A stretch of 64,000 nt of DNA, taken from contig NZ_CP130821.1 in assembly GCF_004151275.2 (NCBI RefSeq), positions 1,364,001-1,428,000 of the forward strand. Reading direction: 5' to 3'. Positions within the stretch are counted from its first letter, which is position 1; each line of letters starts with the position of its first letter. Below are positions 34,638 through 44,144 of this stretch, in pieces. The position numbers and the translations under genes were made by a program. Below the pieces are notes generated by a model. The model worked only from the letters and a program-made list of their open reading frames with translations, was not told the DNA's origin and did not search any database. The DNA comes from Flavobacterium dauae. Its GTDB lineage: Bacteria > Bacteroidota > Bacteroidia > Flavobacteriales > Flavobacteriaceae.

Positions 34638-35588
34638 TTATTTCTTAATCAAACCTAATTCAATTAAGCGTTCGGTTAAAAATTCGCCTGCGGTTATATC
34701 TTCATATTGTTTAGGGTTTTCGTTGTTAACACAATTATTTAAACAGTTTAAAGGCATTTCGCTTATAGGATGCATAAAAAACGGAATAGAAAAACGCGAA
34801 GTCTCCCATAATTCTCTTGGTGGATTTACAACCTGATGTATGGTTGATTTTAATTTGTTATTGGTGTGTCTTGATAACATATCGCCCACATTAATAACCA
34901 GTTCGTCATCTTTAGCAATAGCATCAATCCATTCGCCGTTGTGGTTTTGTACCTGTAAACCTTTGCCCTGTGCACCCATTAACAACGTAATCAGATTAAT
35001 GTCGCCATGTGCAGCAGCACGAACAGCATCTTTTGGCTCATTGAGAATAGGAGGGTAGTGAATAGGTCGTAAAATAGAATTTCCGTTCTTAACAAAATCA
35101 TCAAAATAAAACTCATCTAATCCTAAATAAATTGCTAAAGCACGTAAAACATAAACGCCTGTTTTCTCAAGCATTTTGTAGGTTTCTTTTCCTGATGAAT
35201 TAAATTCGGGCAATTCATTAACCGTAACATTTGCCGGATATTCGTTTGCCAGTTTGTCGTTGTTTTCAACGTATTGACCAAAATGCCAAAATTCTTTTAA
35301 ATCGCCGGTTGTTCGTCCTTTTGCAGATTCTTTTCCAAACGAAACATATCCGCGTTGCCCGCCAATTCCGGGAATCTCATATTTTTCTTTAACTTCTAAA
35401 GGTAAATTAAAAAAGTTACGTACCTGCTTATACAGTTTTTCTACCAATTCATCACTTAAAAAGTGCCCCTTTAATGCTACGAAACCAATTTCTTCGTAAG
35501 CTTTACCAATTTCATTTACAAATTTTTGTTTGCGTACCGGATCATCCGATAGGAAATCACGCAAATCAACACTAGGTATATTTTGCAT
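34638..35588 (-). CDS. isopenicillin N synthase-type Fe(II)/2-oxoglutarate dioxygenase
   Basis: A 316-residue cytoplasmic enzyme. DIOX_N (about 4-120) is followed by the catalytic double-stranded helix. The iron ligands HxD occur in AAHGDINLITLL (about 190-201) and the distal His in LKSTIHQVV (about 252). The 2-oxoglutarate-binding R-x-S is in TSRFSIPF (about 265). Such enzymes oxidise small metabolites; despite the name, penicillin synthesis is not implied. Single gene with its own terminator. Substrate unknown. Confidence 0.85.
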   Translation of the reverse strand: MQNIPSVDLRDFLSDDPVRKQKFVNEIGKAYEEIGFVALKGHFLSDELVEKLYKQVRNFFNLPLEVKEKYEIPGIGGQRGYVSFGKESAKGRTTGDLKEFWHFGQYVENNDKLANEYPANVTVNELPEFNSSGKETYKMLEKTGVYVLRALAIYLGLDEFYFDDFVKNGNSILRPIHYPPILNEPKDAVRAAAHGDINLITLLMGAQGKGLQVQNHNGEWIDAIAKDDELVINVGDMLSRHTNNKLKSTIHQVVNPPRELWETSRFSIPFFMHPISEMPLNCLNNCVNNENPKQYEDITAGEFLTERLIELGLIKK

Positions 35589-35646
35589 TATTAAAACTTT
35601 GAATTCAAATTTACGTATTTATAAATAAAGTTCTTTAAAAAATAAG

Positions 35647-36303
35647 TTAAGCAATTGTTTTTTGGTATGCCATAAAAATAATCTGTGAAATGCTTTCTTT
35701 AATACGCTGTTCGCCGATTGAAGTATTTAAATCAATTCCACAAAAAAGACTTCCGTTGATTTTTCCGTGAAGAACCAAATAATAAATCCCTGCGACTAAA
35801 ATGGCTAAAATACCACGAATATCTACGTTTGAATCTTTAAACTGCGGATCGATGTTTTTAAAAATGGCTTCGCCTATTATTTCCCGTTCATCAGATAAGT
35901 TTCTTAAAAAATCCTTTTTTTCGCTGATTCCCCAAAGCATAATGCGTTGCAGAATTTTATCATCTAAAAGTGCTTGAAACTGAAATTGTAACAAAGCCGT
36001 CATATCGTGTTCATTCACTTCTTTAGATACGGTGGTTAGATTTTCTATAGAATCTTTTGCTTTAAATTTCCAGAAATCACGTTGGGCAATGTATTCTTCC
36101 ACCAAATTATCCAAACCTCCAAAATACGTCCAAACCAAACTTTTATCAAGCCCTGCTTCTCTTGCAGTGGCAGATGCGTTTAATCCGGTATAACCTTTTT
36201 TTAGAAGAACTTTGCCAACAGCTTGTACCATTTTGTTTTTAGTACGTTCTTTATCTCTTATAGCCCCCGAAGTGCGTTTACGTTTTTTAGGTTCCTCTTT
36301 CAT
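35647..36303 (-). CDS. TetR/AcrR-family transcriptional regulator
   Basis: A 218-residue regulator from the ATG at 36303. A possible longer form from 36378 would translate a leader hairpin and is less likely. N-terminal basic residues precede the TetR HTH (about 15-65), with GLNASATAREAGLDKSLVWTYFG as recognition part (about 41-63, given in pieces: ATAREAGLDKSLVW). The C-terminal all-helical ligand domain is unlike well-known classes. No drug pump or enzyme gene adjoins it. A palindrome lies in its leader and a TATCTTTG -7 box at 36448-36455. Confidence 0.85.
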   Translation of the reverse strand: MKEEPKKRKRTSGAIRDKERTKNKMVQAVGKVLLKKGYTGLNASATAREAGLDKSLVWTYFGGLDNLVEEYIAQRDFWKFKAKDSIENLTTVSKEVNEHDMTALLQFQFQALLDDKILQRIMLWGISEKKDFLRNLSDEREIIGEAIFKNIDPQFKDSNVDIRGILAILVAGIYYLVLHGKINGSLFCGIDLNTSIGEQRIKESISQIIFMAYQKTIA

Positions 36304-36344
36304 AATTTTTAAAGATTGAAAGTTAGGTATAAAAATAATAAAAA

Positions 36345-36370
36345 AACTGATTTGTGTAAACAAATCAGTT
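36345..36370 (-). promoter_or_regulatory. leader palindrome of the TetR gene: operator or attenuator
   Basis: AACTGATTTG and CAAATCAGTT flank a six-base TGTAAA. On the minus strand it is followed by seven T, so it could terminate transcription in the leader, between the -7 box (36448-36455) and the ATG at 36303. Its symmetry and size also fit a TetR-family operator for autorepression. Confidence 0.5.
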
Positions 36371-36511
36371 CTTTTCATAACAACATCCTAAATTCATTAA
36401 AATGAATTGCAATAATTCTGTGAGCGTGTTTTATAATTTGATTGAAGCAAAGATACTAATTAAATTTAATGATGCAAGTAAAAATTCACGATATGGAGAA
36501 AAAAAAATTTG

Positions 36512-36671
36512 GAGCCTGTTTAAATTTGTATTGTAAAAATGTTTATAGGTTATTTTTGTCTCAGAACAAGGCAAATTTTCAAAGGATAGCAGGGCTATCG
36601 TTTTAAAATTTAGCGCAGATATGACCAAAAAAGAGCATAAACAAATTATTAGATAAATTTTAAACAGGCTC
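36512..36671. repeat. 160-base MITE-like element with 16-base inverted ends
   Basis: GAGCCTGTTTAAATTT (36512-36527) is matched inverted by AAATTTTAAACAGGCTC (36655-36671), differing by one extra T. The interior is non-coding and has a small palindrome GATAGCAGGGCTATC. With the palindrome near 36345 and the TetR promoter, it fills the 425-base gene-free stretch 36304-36728. The ends look like those of IS elements, but no target duplication is clear. Confidence 0.5.
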
Positions 36672-36728
36672 TTAATCCGGTCTAATAAATAATTTTAGTA
36701 ATTTTAGGCAATTTATTTAAAACCATAT

Positions 36729-38705
36729 ATGGAAGTTCAATCTCAAATTTTATCGCAAGATATACTGTTAGATTTATATAAAAAATTATTAAAACCAAGG
36801 TTAATAGAAGAAAAAATGTTGATCTTGATTCGTCAGGGAAAAGTATCAAAATGGTTTTCCGGAATGGGGCAGGAAGCTATCGCCGTTGGTGTAACATCAA
36901 TTCTTCATAACGATGAATACATTTTGCCAATGCACAGAAACCTTGGTGTTTTTACCAGCCGAAACATTCCTTTAAGCCGATTGTTTTCTCAATGGCAAGG
37001 CAAACCCAACGGATTTACTAAAGGGCGTGATCGATCATTTCACTTTGGAACACAAGAGTTTAATATTGTGGGAATGATCTCGCATTTGGGTCCGCAATTA
37101 GGTATTGCCGATGGTATTGCACTGGCACATAAATTACGAAAAGAAAATAAAATTACAGCCGTTTTTACAGGTGAAGGCGCAACATCTGAAGGTGATTTTC
37201 ACGAAGCATTAAACGTTGCAGCCGTTTGGGATTTACCTGTTATGTTTATTATTGAAAACAACGGTTACGGACTTTCAACGCCAACTCGTGAACAATATAA
37301 ATGTGAAAATTTAGCCGATAAAGGCATTGGTTACGGTATTGAAAGTCATATTATCGATGGTAACAATATTGTGGAAGTGTACACAAAACTTTCTGCAATT
37401 GCCGAAGATATGCGTCAAAATCCGCATCCGGTTTTAATTGAAATGAAAACCTTTAGAATGCGTGGTCACGAAGAGGCGAGTGGTACCAAATATATTCCTC
37501 AGGAATTGTTTGAAGAATGGAAAATTAAAGATCCTATTACTCGTTTCAACAATTATTTGACCGAAATGGGTATTTTGTCTGAAGAACAAGATGCACAGTT
37601 ACGAAAAGAAATTAAAGAAGAAATTGATACGCATTGGAAAATTACGCAAGACGAAGCCGGTTTAGAAGCTAATTTAGAAACAGAATTGAATGATGTGTAC
37701 AAACCATACGAATATCAGCATTTTAAAGCATCATCCGAGACAAAAAATATCCGTTTTATTGATGCAATTTCAGAAGGATTGAAACAATCGTTTGAGCATC
37801 ATGAGAATTTAATAATCATGGGACAAGATATTGCAGAATACGGAGGTGCTTTTAAAGTAACCGAAGGTTTTGTTGATGCTTTTGGGAAAGATCGTGTGCG
37901 TAACACACCAATTTGCGAGAGCATTATTGTGTCATCAGCTGCGGGGTTGTCAATCAATAAATACAAATCGGTGGTAGAAATGCAGTTTGCCGATTTTGTT
38001 TCAACAGGTTTTAATCCAATCGTAAATTTATTGGCAAAACAGCATTATCGTTGGGGCGAACATGCCGATGTTGTGGTGCGTATGCCTTGTGGTGCTGGTT
38101 CTGGTGCAGGTCCGTTCCATTCGCAAACAAACGAAGCTTGGTTTACTAAAACTCCAGGTTTAAAAGTAGTTTATCCTGCTTTTCCTGTCGATGCCAAAGG
38201 TTTGTTGAACACGGCAATTAACGATCCTAATCCGGTAATTTTCTTCGAACATAAAAATTTGTATCGCAGCAAATCGCAAGAGGTTCCTACAAATTACTAC
38301 ACTATTCCGTTTGGACAGGCATCGTTAATTAAAGAAGGAACCGATGTTACAATTATTTCGTACGGATCGGGCGTTCATTGGGCATTAGATACTTTAGCAA
38401 ACAACCCGAATATTTCTGCCGATTTGATCGATTTAAGAACATTACAACCTTTAGATTACGAAACAATTAAAAAATCGGTACAAAAAACAAACCGAGTTAT
38501 AATTCTTCAAGAAGATTCTATGTTTGGAGGAATTGCCAGCGATTTATCGGCTTGGATTATGGAAAATTGTTTTGAATACTTAGATGCACCTGTAAAACGT
38601 GTAGCAAGTATAGAAACACCTATACCTTTTATGGATAATTTAGAAGCGCAATATTTGCCTAAAGAACGTTTTGAAAAAGAATTATTAGTACTTTTACAGT
38701 TTTAA
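36729..38705 (+). CDS. fused alpha/beta E1 of a branched-chain or pyruvate 2-oxoacid dehydrogenase
   Basis: A 658-residue thiamine-diphosphate enzyme carrying both E1 parts in one chain. The alpha half (1-330) has HRNLGVF and the TPP motif GEGATSEGDFHEALN..ENNGYG (about 144-180). The beta half (about 340-655) has MGQDIAEYGGAFKVT, VEMQFADF and the lipoyl-domain-facing FEHKNLYR. It decarboxylates a 2-oxoacid and passes the acyl group to an E2. Fusion is common in Bacteroidota. No E2 or E3 gene is next to it, so its complex is made from genes elsewhere. Substrate specificity is inference. Confidence 0.9.
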   Translation: MEVQSQILSQDILLDLYKKLLKPRLIEEKMLILIRQGKVSKWFSGMGQEAIAVGVTSILHNDEYILPMHRNLGVFTSRNIPLSRLFSQWQGKPNGFTKGRDRSFHFGTQEFNIVGMISHLGPQLGIADGIALAHKLRKENKITAVFTGEGATSEGDFHEALNVAAVWDLPVMFIIENNGYGLSTPTREQYKCENLADKGIGYGIESHIIDGNNIVEVYTKLSAIAEDMRQNPHPVLIEMKTFRMRGHEEASGTKYIPQELFEEWKIKDPITRFNNYLTEMGILSEEQDAQLRKEIKEEIDTHWKITQDEAGLEANLETELNDVYKPYEYQHFKASSETKNIRFIDAISEGLKQSFEHHENLIIMGQDIAEYGGAFKVTEGFVDAFGKDRVRNTPICESIIVSSAAGLSINKYKSVVEMQFADFVSTGFNPIVNLLAKQHYRWGEHADVVVRMPCGAGSGAGPFHSQTNEAWFTKTPGLKVVYPAFPVDAKGLLNTAINDPNPVIFFEHKNLYRSKSQEVPTNYYTIPFGQASLIKEGTDVTIISYGSGVHWALDTLANNPNISADLIDLRTLQPLDYETIKKSVQKTNRVIILQEDSMFGGIASDLSAWIMENCFEYLDAPVKRVASIETPIPFMDNLEAQYLPKERFEKELLVLLQF

Positions 38706-38724
38706 ATAAACACACAACATTATA

Positions 38725-39681
38725 ATGAAAACCATAACTTCTTCTAACTTTAATTTTCCGGGTCAAAAATCTGTTTACAAAGGAAAAGTACGCGAAGTTT
38801 ACAATATTAACGATGATTTATTGGTAATGATTGCAACCGATCGTTTATCGGCTTTTGATGTAATTATGCCAAAAGGAATTCCGTATAAAGGACAAATTTT
38901 AAACCAAATTGCATCTAAATTTATGCAATTAACAGAAGATATTGTTCCAAACTGGTTGGTTGCAAACCCAGATCCTAACGTGGCTGTGGGTTATTTGTGC
39001 GAACCTTTTAAGGTAGAAATGGTTATTCGCGGTTATTTATCGGGTCATGCGGCTCGTGAATATGCAGCAGGAAAACGCATTTTATGTGGCGTTGAAATGC
39101 CTGAAGGTATGAAAGAGAACGATAAATTCCCTACGCCAATTATCACTCCAACTACAAAAGCTGCTGTTGGAACGCACGATGAAGATATTTCTAAAGAAGA
39201 AATTTTAGCACAAGGAATTGTTTCTAAAGAAGATTACGAAGTTTTAGAAAAATACACACACGCTTTATATCAACGTGGAACGGAGATTGCAGCATCGCGC
39301 GGATTAATTTTGGTTGATACAAAATACGAATTCGGTAAAACAAAAGACGGCAAAATTGTATTGATTGATGAAATTCATACGCCCGATTCTTCTCGATATT
39401 TTTATGCGGAAGGATACCAAGAGCGTCAGGATAAAAACGAAGCTCAAAAACAATTGTCAAAAGAATTTGTACGTCAGTGGTTAATTTCAAACGGTTTTCA
39501 AGGAAAAGACGGTCAGCAAATTCCTGAAATGACCGATGAATACATTGAAACAGTTTCAGACAGATACATTGAATTATACGAAAATATCATTGGTGAGAAA
39601 TTCGAAAAAGCCGATGTATCAAACATTCAAGAACGTATCGAACAAAATGTAAATACCTTTTTGGCATCGTATAAAAAATAA
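38725..39681 (+). CDS. purC: phosphoribosylaminoimidazole-succinocarboxamide synthase
   Basis: A 318-residue SAICAR synthetase of purine synthesis, which joins CAIR and aspartate with ATP. The N-terminal [10 protein letters not shown] (about 19-28) is the ATP-loop signature, followed by [12 protein letters not shown]. The central ETHD-like VGTHDEDIS and the C-terminal [14 protein letters not shown] (about 211-224) are family hallmarks. The length is of the longer eukaryotic/Bacteroidota type. It lies 19 bases after the E1 gene on the same strand. No other pur genes are in the window. Confidence 0.95.
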   Translation: MKTITSSNFNFPGQKSVYKGKVREVYNINDDLLVMIATDRLSAFDVIMPKGIPYKGQILNQIASKFMQLTEDIVPNWLVANPDPNVAVGYLCEPFKVEMVIRGYLSGHAAREYAAGKRILCGVEMPEGMKENDKFPTPIITPTTKAAVGTHDEDISKEEILAQGIVSKEDYEVLEKYTHALYQRGTEIAASRGLILVDTKYEFGKTKDGKIVLIDEIHTPDSSRYFYAEGYQERQDKNEAQKQLSKEFVRQWLISNGFQGKDGQQIPEMTDEYIETVSDRYIELYENIIGEKFEKADVSNIQERIEQNVNTFLASYKK

Positions 39682-39717
39682 TTCAATACACGATAAAATT
39701 TAAAAGTTATATTTTAT

Positions 39718-39748
39718 GACCTCACAGGTTTTTAAAACCTGTGAGGTC
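39718..39748. repeat. palindromic intergenic repeat, perfect copy 2
   Basis: GACCTCACAGGTTTT and AAAACCTGTGAGGTC form a perfect 15-bp stem around a single T. It could end purC transcription, but the same sequence recurs near 27246 and 28379, so it is a repeat family. It occupies the middle of the purC to nitroreductase gap. Confidence 0.75.
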
Positions 39749-39839
39749 TGAAAGTAATAAATAAGGTGTATCGACAAGTTTAGTTCTCAATAAATTGAAC
39801 TAAAATGATAAAGTTTGTCACAATTATAAAAATAAAATT

Positions 39840-40472
39840 ATGAGTATTATTCCCGCATTGCAGTGGCGTTACGCTACAAAGAAAATGAACGGCGAAAAAG
39901 TTTCTCAAGATAAAGTAAACAGTATTTTAGAAGCGGCACGCTTGGCACCAACTTCTTCTGGTTTGCAACCCTTTGAAATAATTGTGGTAACTAATAGTGT
40001 GTTAAAAGAAAAAATAAAACCTTTAGCTTTTAATCAATCACAAATTACCGATTGTTCGCATTTAATTGTTTTTGCAGCTTGGAGTTATTACGACATTAAC
40101 AGAATGAATCACTATTTTGATTTTTACGAAAAAGAACGTGATTTACCAAAAGGATTCTCTGATAACTACAAAAACGGAGTAATAAAACAATTAACGTCCC
40201 TGTCATTAGAACGCCAGTTTGAACACGCCTCACGTCAGGTTTATATCGCGTTGGGAATGGCACTGACCGAAGCCGGAGCTTTAGAAGTAGATTCGATACC
40301 AATGGAAGGATTTATTAATCACGAGCTGGATAAATTATTAACCTTAGAAGAAAAAGGACTAAAGAGCGTGGTGATTTTACCAATTGGCTACCGTGATGCC
40401 GAAAACGACTGGCAGGCAGAATTGAAAAAAGTAAGAAAAACAAATAGAGATATGATTACTTTTATTGAATAA
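39840..40472 (+). CDS. NAD(P)H-dependent oxidoreductase, nitroreductase family
   Basis: A 210-residue FMN enzyme of the NfsB/nitroreductase fold. RYATKKMNGEKVS (about 10-22) and the FMN-binding ARLAPTSSGLQPFEI (about 34-48) are visible, and LPIGYRDAEND marks the C-terminal part (about 180-190). It reduces quinones, nitro compounds or similar electrophiles with NAD(P)H, probably as a dimer. Single gene with a short gap to serC (19 bases), possibly cotranscribed. Physiological substrate unknown. Confidence 0.87.
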   Translation: MSIIPALQWRYATKKMNGEKVSQDKVNSILEAARLAPTSSGLQPFEIIVVTNSVLKEKIKPLAFNQSQITDCSHLIVFAAWSYYDINRMNHYFDFYEKERDLPKGFSDNYKNGVIKQLTSLSLERQFEHASRQVYIALGMALTEAGALEVDSIPMEGFINHELDKLLTLEEKGLKSVVILPIGYRDAENDWQAELKKVRKTNRDMITFIE

Positions 40473-40491
40473 ACTGCACATTATTATAAAA

Positions 40492-41565
40492 ATGAAAAAG
40501 CATAATTTTAGTTCCGGTCCCAGTATTTTGCCTGATGAAGTATTACAAAAAGCAGCACAGGCAGTATTGAATTTTAATGATTCGGGTTTATCACTGATCG
40601 AAATTTCGCATCGTGATCCCACTTTTGTTCATATTATAAATTCAGCTCGTAACCAGGCTTTAGAGCTTTTAAAATTAAAAAACAAAGGATATTCGGCTTT
40701 GTTTTTGCAAGGTGGTGCCAGTTTAGAATTTGTCCGTGTGACTTATAATTTACTTTCGGCAAACGGTACGGCAGGATACATAAACACAGGCAACTGGTCC
40801 AATAATGCACAAAACGAAGCTTCTTATTTTGGCAAAATTGTCGAAGTAGCCTCATCTAAAAATAAAAATTACAGTTATATTCCCAAAAATATCCAGGTTC
40901 CTTCTAACTTAGATTATCTGCACATTACATCGAATAATACTATTTATGGAACACAATTTAAGGAATTCCCTCAAACCGATGTTCCTTTGGTTTGTGATAT
41001 GAGTTCTGACATTTTTTCAAGAGTTTTAGATTTTACAAAATTTGATTTGATATATGCCTGTGCACAAAAAAACGCAGGAACATCGGGTGTAAATTTGGTG
41101 ATTGTAAAAAACGAATTGTTGGAACGAATCAAAAAGACAATTCCAAACATAATGAGTTACAAAAAACATATTGAAAAAGAAAGTATGTACAATACACCCT
41201 CGGTTTTTTCGGTATATGTAAGTTATTTAACGCTGAATTGGTTAAAAGATTCCGGTGGAGTAGCGGCAATGGAACGTAAAAACAGAGCCAAAGCCAATTT
41301 GATTTATTCAGAAATAGACCGGAATAATCTGTTTTTTGGAAATGCTGTTGTTGAAGACCGTTCAACTATGAATGCAACTTTTTTCTTAAAAGATGAAAGT
41401 TTGGCAGCACATTTTAATACACTTTGTTTAAAAGAAGGTATTTATGGTATAAATGGGCATCGCACAGCTGGCGGCTATCGGGCATCTATCTATAATGCCC
41501 TGTCAATAACAAGTGTACAGCTTTTAGTACAGGTAATGCAACATTTTGAAACAAAATTTGGATAA
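40492..41565 (+). CDS. serC: phosphoserine aminotransferase
   Basis: A 357-residue class V PLP aminotransferase of serine synthesis. The ATG at 40492 is chosen because MKKHNFSSGPSILPDEVL is the family N-terminus; upstream in-frame codons lie in the nitroreductase end. The PLP lysine is in YACAQKNAGTSGV (about 188-193), and LQGGASLEF (about 71-79) and the C-terminal GGYRASIYNA are conserved. It converts 3-phosphohydroxypyruvate with glutamate to phosphoserine. serA does not follow here, unlike in many Bacteroidota. Confidence 0.93.
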   Translation: MKKHNFSSGPSILPDEVLQKAAQAVLNFNDSGLSLIEISHRDPTFVHIINSARNQALELLKLKNKGYSALFLQGGASLEFVRVTYNLLSANGTAGYINTGNWSNNAQNEASYFGKIVEVASSKNKNYSYIPKNIQVPSNLDYLHITSNNTIYGTQFKEFPQTDVPLVCDMSSDIFSRVLDFTKFDLIYACAQKNAGTSGVNLVIVKNELLERIKKTIPNIMSYKKHIEKESMYNTPSVFSVYVSYLTLNWLKDSGGVAAMERKNRAKANLIYSEIDRNNLFFGNAVVEDRSTMNATFFLKDESLAAHFNTLCLKEGIYGINGHRTAGGYRASIYNALSITSVQLLVQVMQHFETKFG

Positions 41566-41599
41566 CATTACTTTTCTAAAAGCCATACCGTTTTTAAAA

Positions 41600-42055
41600 T
41601 TATTTTTTCTTTATATAGGTAGCAACAGGTACGTTGTTTTCATCAAATAATTGTAATTGTTCTTTTTTAACTTTTATCGATTTTACTTTGCCAAAGGGAA
41701 CACTATAAATTAAATGTTTCATTTCGTCACCACAATAACGCATTGTTGACATTCCTTTTTCAAAACTAATCATATTGTCTTTTACGTTGAACTCGCCACC
41801 CTGACCATTACACCCATCGCTGGTTCCATAACCATTATCATTAAAAGACAATACCAATTCTTTTTGCTCGTCGGTAGGAATAAAATCTCTGTTTTGACTA
41901 TCTAAGCGTTTTAAAACCCAAGAAGTATTATTTAAAGTACTTATTATTTTATCGGAAGAGGCTTTTGTTGAATCAAACATATTTTGTGAGCTACTGCAAG
42001 AAACAATACCTAAATTAACAAATGCGATAAGTGAGAATGTGATTATTTTTTTCAT
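41600..42055 (-). CDS. META-domain lipoprotein (HslJ-like)
   Basis: A 151-residue lipoprotein: the lipobox LGIVSC ends at Cys20. A META domain (about 44-148) follows, with NTSWVLKRLD, the GYGTSDGCNGQGGEF motif (two-Cys loop) and MSTMRYCGDEM. HslJ in E. coli affects novobiocin resistance, but the molecular role of these lipoproteins is unclear. Convergent with serC, with 34 bases between. Confidence 0.82.
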   Translation of the reverse strand: MKKIITFSLIAFVNLGIVSCSSSQNMFDSTKASSDKIISTLNNTSWVLKRLDSQNRDFIPTDEQKELVLSFNDNGYGTSDGCNGQGGEFNVKDNMISFEKGMSTMRYCGDEMKHLIYSVPFGKVKSIKVKKEQLQLFDENNVPVATYIKKK

Positions 42056-42170
42056 ATTTTTTATTTCAAATGTAAGGTTTTTTTAGCAATTAACTGTAAA
42101 AAAATACAATAGAAAAGAAAAATGACTTAGCCGGTTGTTAAGCAAGAGGTTATTAAAGAATGGTTTAACC

Positions 42171-42551
42171 TTACAACGATTTTTTTATTTCGGATGCTAT
42201 ATGCCATAAAACCCCATTTAGATCTGTTAAATGACAAATGCGTTTTCCCCACGAAAAATTCTGGGGTTCGCGTACATTGGCACCGGGATATTTCTGATTA
42301 AGATTTAATTTTTTAAGCTTTTCATACCAAGCATCGGCATCGTTAACCTCAAGAATAATCATAAAGTTACCGTGCATCCACTCGGCAGGATATTTTTGAA
42401 GGATAAACTTGCTTTCATCAATAACCATAATGGCAATTTCATCATCGGTATAATCAACTGTAAAACCAATGTCGGTATAAAAATTAACTGCTTTCTGTAA
42501 ATCGTTTCCGGCAGAAATAAAAGTGGTTATATTGTTTGCTTTTAAGTTCAT
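42171..42551 (-). CDS. VOC/glyoxalase-fold protein
   Basis: A 126-residue single-domain VOC protein from the ATG at 42551; a longer reading from 42602 would extend into the upstream gene and is not conserved-looking. It has paired beta-alpha-beta-beta-beta modules with FYTDIGFTVDYTDDEIAIM and the C-terminal WGKRICHLTDLNGVLWHIA. Metal ligands in glyoxalases (His, Glu) are only partly seen, so it could be a dioxygenase, a resistance protein or a binding protein. It starts five bases after the J-domain gene's stop. Confidence 0.7.
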   Translation of the reverse strand: MNLKANNITTFISAGNDLQKAVNFYTDIGFTVDYTDDEIAIMVIDESKFILQKYPAEWMHGNFMIILEVNDADAWYEKLKKLNLNQKYPGANVREPQNFSWGKRICHLTDLNGVLWHIASEIKKSL

Positions 42552-42556
42552 ATCAA

Positions 42557-44029
42557 TTAAAAAATGGTGTAATAAATACCGTAAAGGTACACCATAAAAC
42601 AAAAGAACATATATCCTTTGGCAAATACTAATTCATTTGGTGCTGCTAAGTTATTAAAAACATATAACTGACTTAAAAATAGTAAAGAAATAATTAATAA
42701 TAATGGATTTGAACTCTGCAAAACACCAAAATTAATTCGGCTGTCTTTATCGGTATTTGAATTGATTAACCGAACGTATTGAATTTCATTTGCGTTATTT
42801 CTTGCAATCTTGTACGCATCGTATTTTCTTTTTGATAAAATTTCGTAAAAATCATTTTCGGTTACATTTACCGAAATTTCATCATTAAAAACCACAAAAT
42901 AATCTTTGTATATACGCCCGTTTGGTTGTGGTCTGGAAGTTTCTATGTAATGCGATGTTAATTTTACTTCAATTTCTTCAGAACTTTTAATCGTTTTAAA
43001 AAAGACCAGCAACATCAAAACCACAAAAGATCCAAATGATATCTTATAGATAAAAGACATTCGGCTGTTTAGTTCTTTTAGTTTTTCTGAAATCCAATTA
43101 AAAAAGGTTTTGTTTGACTGTTTAGGCAGTAATCCAAATTTATTTTCGGTAGATTCGCTATCTAAGACCAACAATTCTTTCACCAGAAAAAGATTATATA
43201 AAGGAATAAACAATTGCCACACCTTATTTTTTAACTTTTCTGTATCGTGCATTCGTTTATAACACTGGCTAAAAATGATCCAAAGAAAGGGAATTTGTAT
43301 AAAAAAAGAGAGTGTTTGAATAGTTGAAAATAAAAATAAAAGAGTATTTAAAATCAATGGGATACTTAGAAATATCAGCCGGTTTTTAAACTCATTTTTA
43401 TTGATACGGGCATTCATTCCAAAAAACGTTTCTTTTTTAAAATGGGCTTCGTCCACATCGGGAAACTGTAATTTTATTTTTTGAAACGCTTTTGCTGCCG
43501 GATTACTATTATCGTATAAAAGTTTTATTTGATATTTATATTCTTTGTTATCTAAACCTGTAACGGTCATTAAAATGATAAATTCATCAGCAAAATAATC
43601 CATTTTTAGATAGTGTGTGCCTGCAAAAGAAACATTGCCTAACACATTTATATGTACAGTTTTACACTGACTTACATTCCACTGCAAAAGAATTAGATCA
43701 TTTACTGCAAAATACTTTTTATCGACTTTAAAAATATGAATTAAAGGTTCGGTAATAGTATTGTAATATGAAGTGTTTTTTGGTTGTGATGCTTGTGTGT
43801 GATTTGTGTTTTGATTTGTTATCGAATGTAAATATTGATGTAACAAGATACGTTTGTTGGCGTCCATTAAAAAGTCGTAGGCCTCATTAATTTTCAGGAA
43901 ATAGGTAGTGGCAAACGGGTCTTTATTAATATCGGGATGGTATTTTTTAGACAATGACCTATAAGATTTCTTAATGACGGCTTCATCAGAAAAATTCGGG
44001 ATTTCTAATACAACGTAATAGTTAATCAT
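42557..44029 (-). CDS. J-domain membrane protein with DUF805-like segment
   Basis: A 490-residue protein. A J domain at 1-65 has the HPD motif at 31-33 (KKYHPDINKD) that activates DnaK. A soluble beta-rich part (about 95-175) precedes three to five membrane helices (about 218-255, 270-287, 325-345 and two near the C-terminus). The segment CYKRMHDTEKL to NKFG (256-299) resembles DUF805 proteins. The J domain should face the cytoplasm. This combination would recruit DnaK to the membrane. Upstream of the VOC gene on the same strand. Confidence 0.78.
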   Translation of the reverse strand: MINYYVVLEIPNFSDEAVIKKSYRSLSKKYHPDINKDPFATTYFLKINEAYDFLMDANKRILLHQYLHSITNQNTNHTQASQPKNTSYYNTITEPLIHIFKVDKKYFAVNDLILLQWNVSQCKTVHINVLGNVSFAGTHYLKMDYFADEFIILMTVTGLDNKEYKYQIKLLYDNSNPAAKAFQKIKLQFPDVDEAHFKKETFFGMNARINKNEFKNRLIFLSIPLILNTLLFLFSTIQTLSFFIQIPFLWIIFSQCYKRMHDTEKLKNKVWQLFIPLYNLFLVKELLVLDSESTENKFGLLPKQSNKTFFNWISEKLKELNSRMSFIYKISFGSFVVLMLLVFFKTIKSSEEIEVKLTSHYIETSRPQPNGRIYKDYFVVFNDEISVNVTENDFYEILSKRKYDAYKIARNNANEIQYVRLINSNTDKDSRINFGVLQSSNPLLLIISLLFLSQLYVFNNLAAPNELVFAKGYMFFCFMVYLYGIYYTIF

Positions 44030-44144
44030 TAATTAATGCCGGTATTTTTATTAATCGTTTTTTATGGTTTCAAGATACTGAAATTAAACTTTTTGAACAA
44101 TAACAAATTTCAATAAACCAAAAATTATAGCTTAAACGACTAAT

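Noticed and set aside
35647..36378. 75-base N-terminal extension of the TetR protein
   Set aside because: It would include the palindrome and a hydrophobic stretch that does not belong to TetR proteins. The ATG at 36303 gives the usual length.
36431..36628. minus-strand frame of 65 codons in the gap before the E1 gene
   Set aside because: It lies over the inverted-repeat element and the TetR promoter, with no protein-like pattern.
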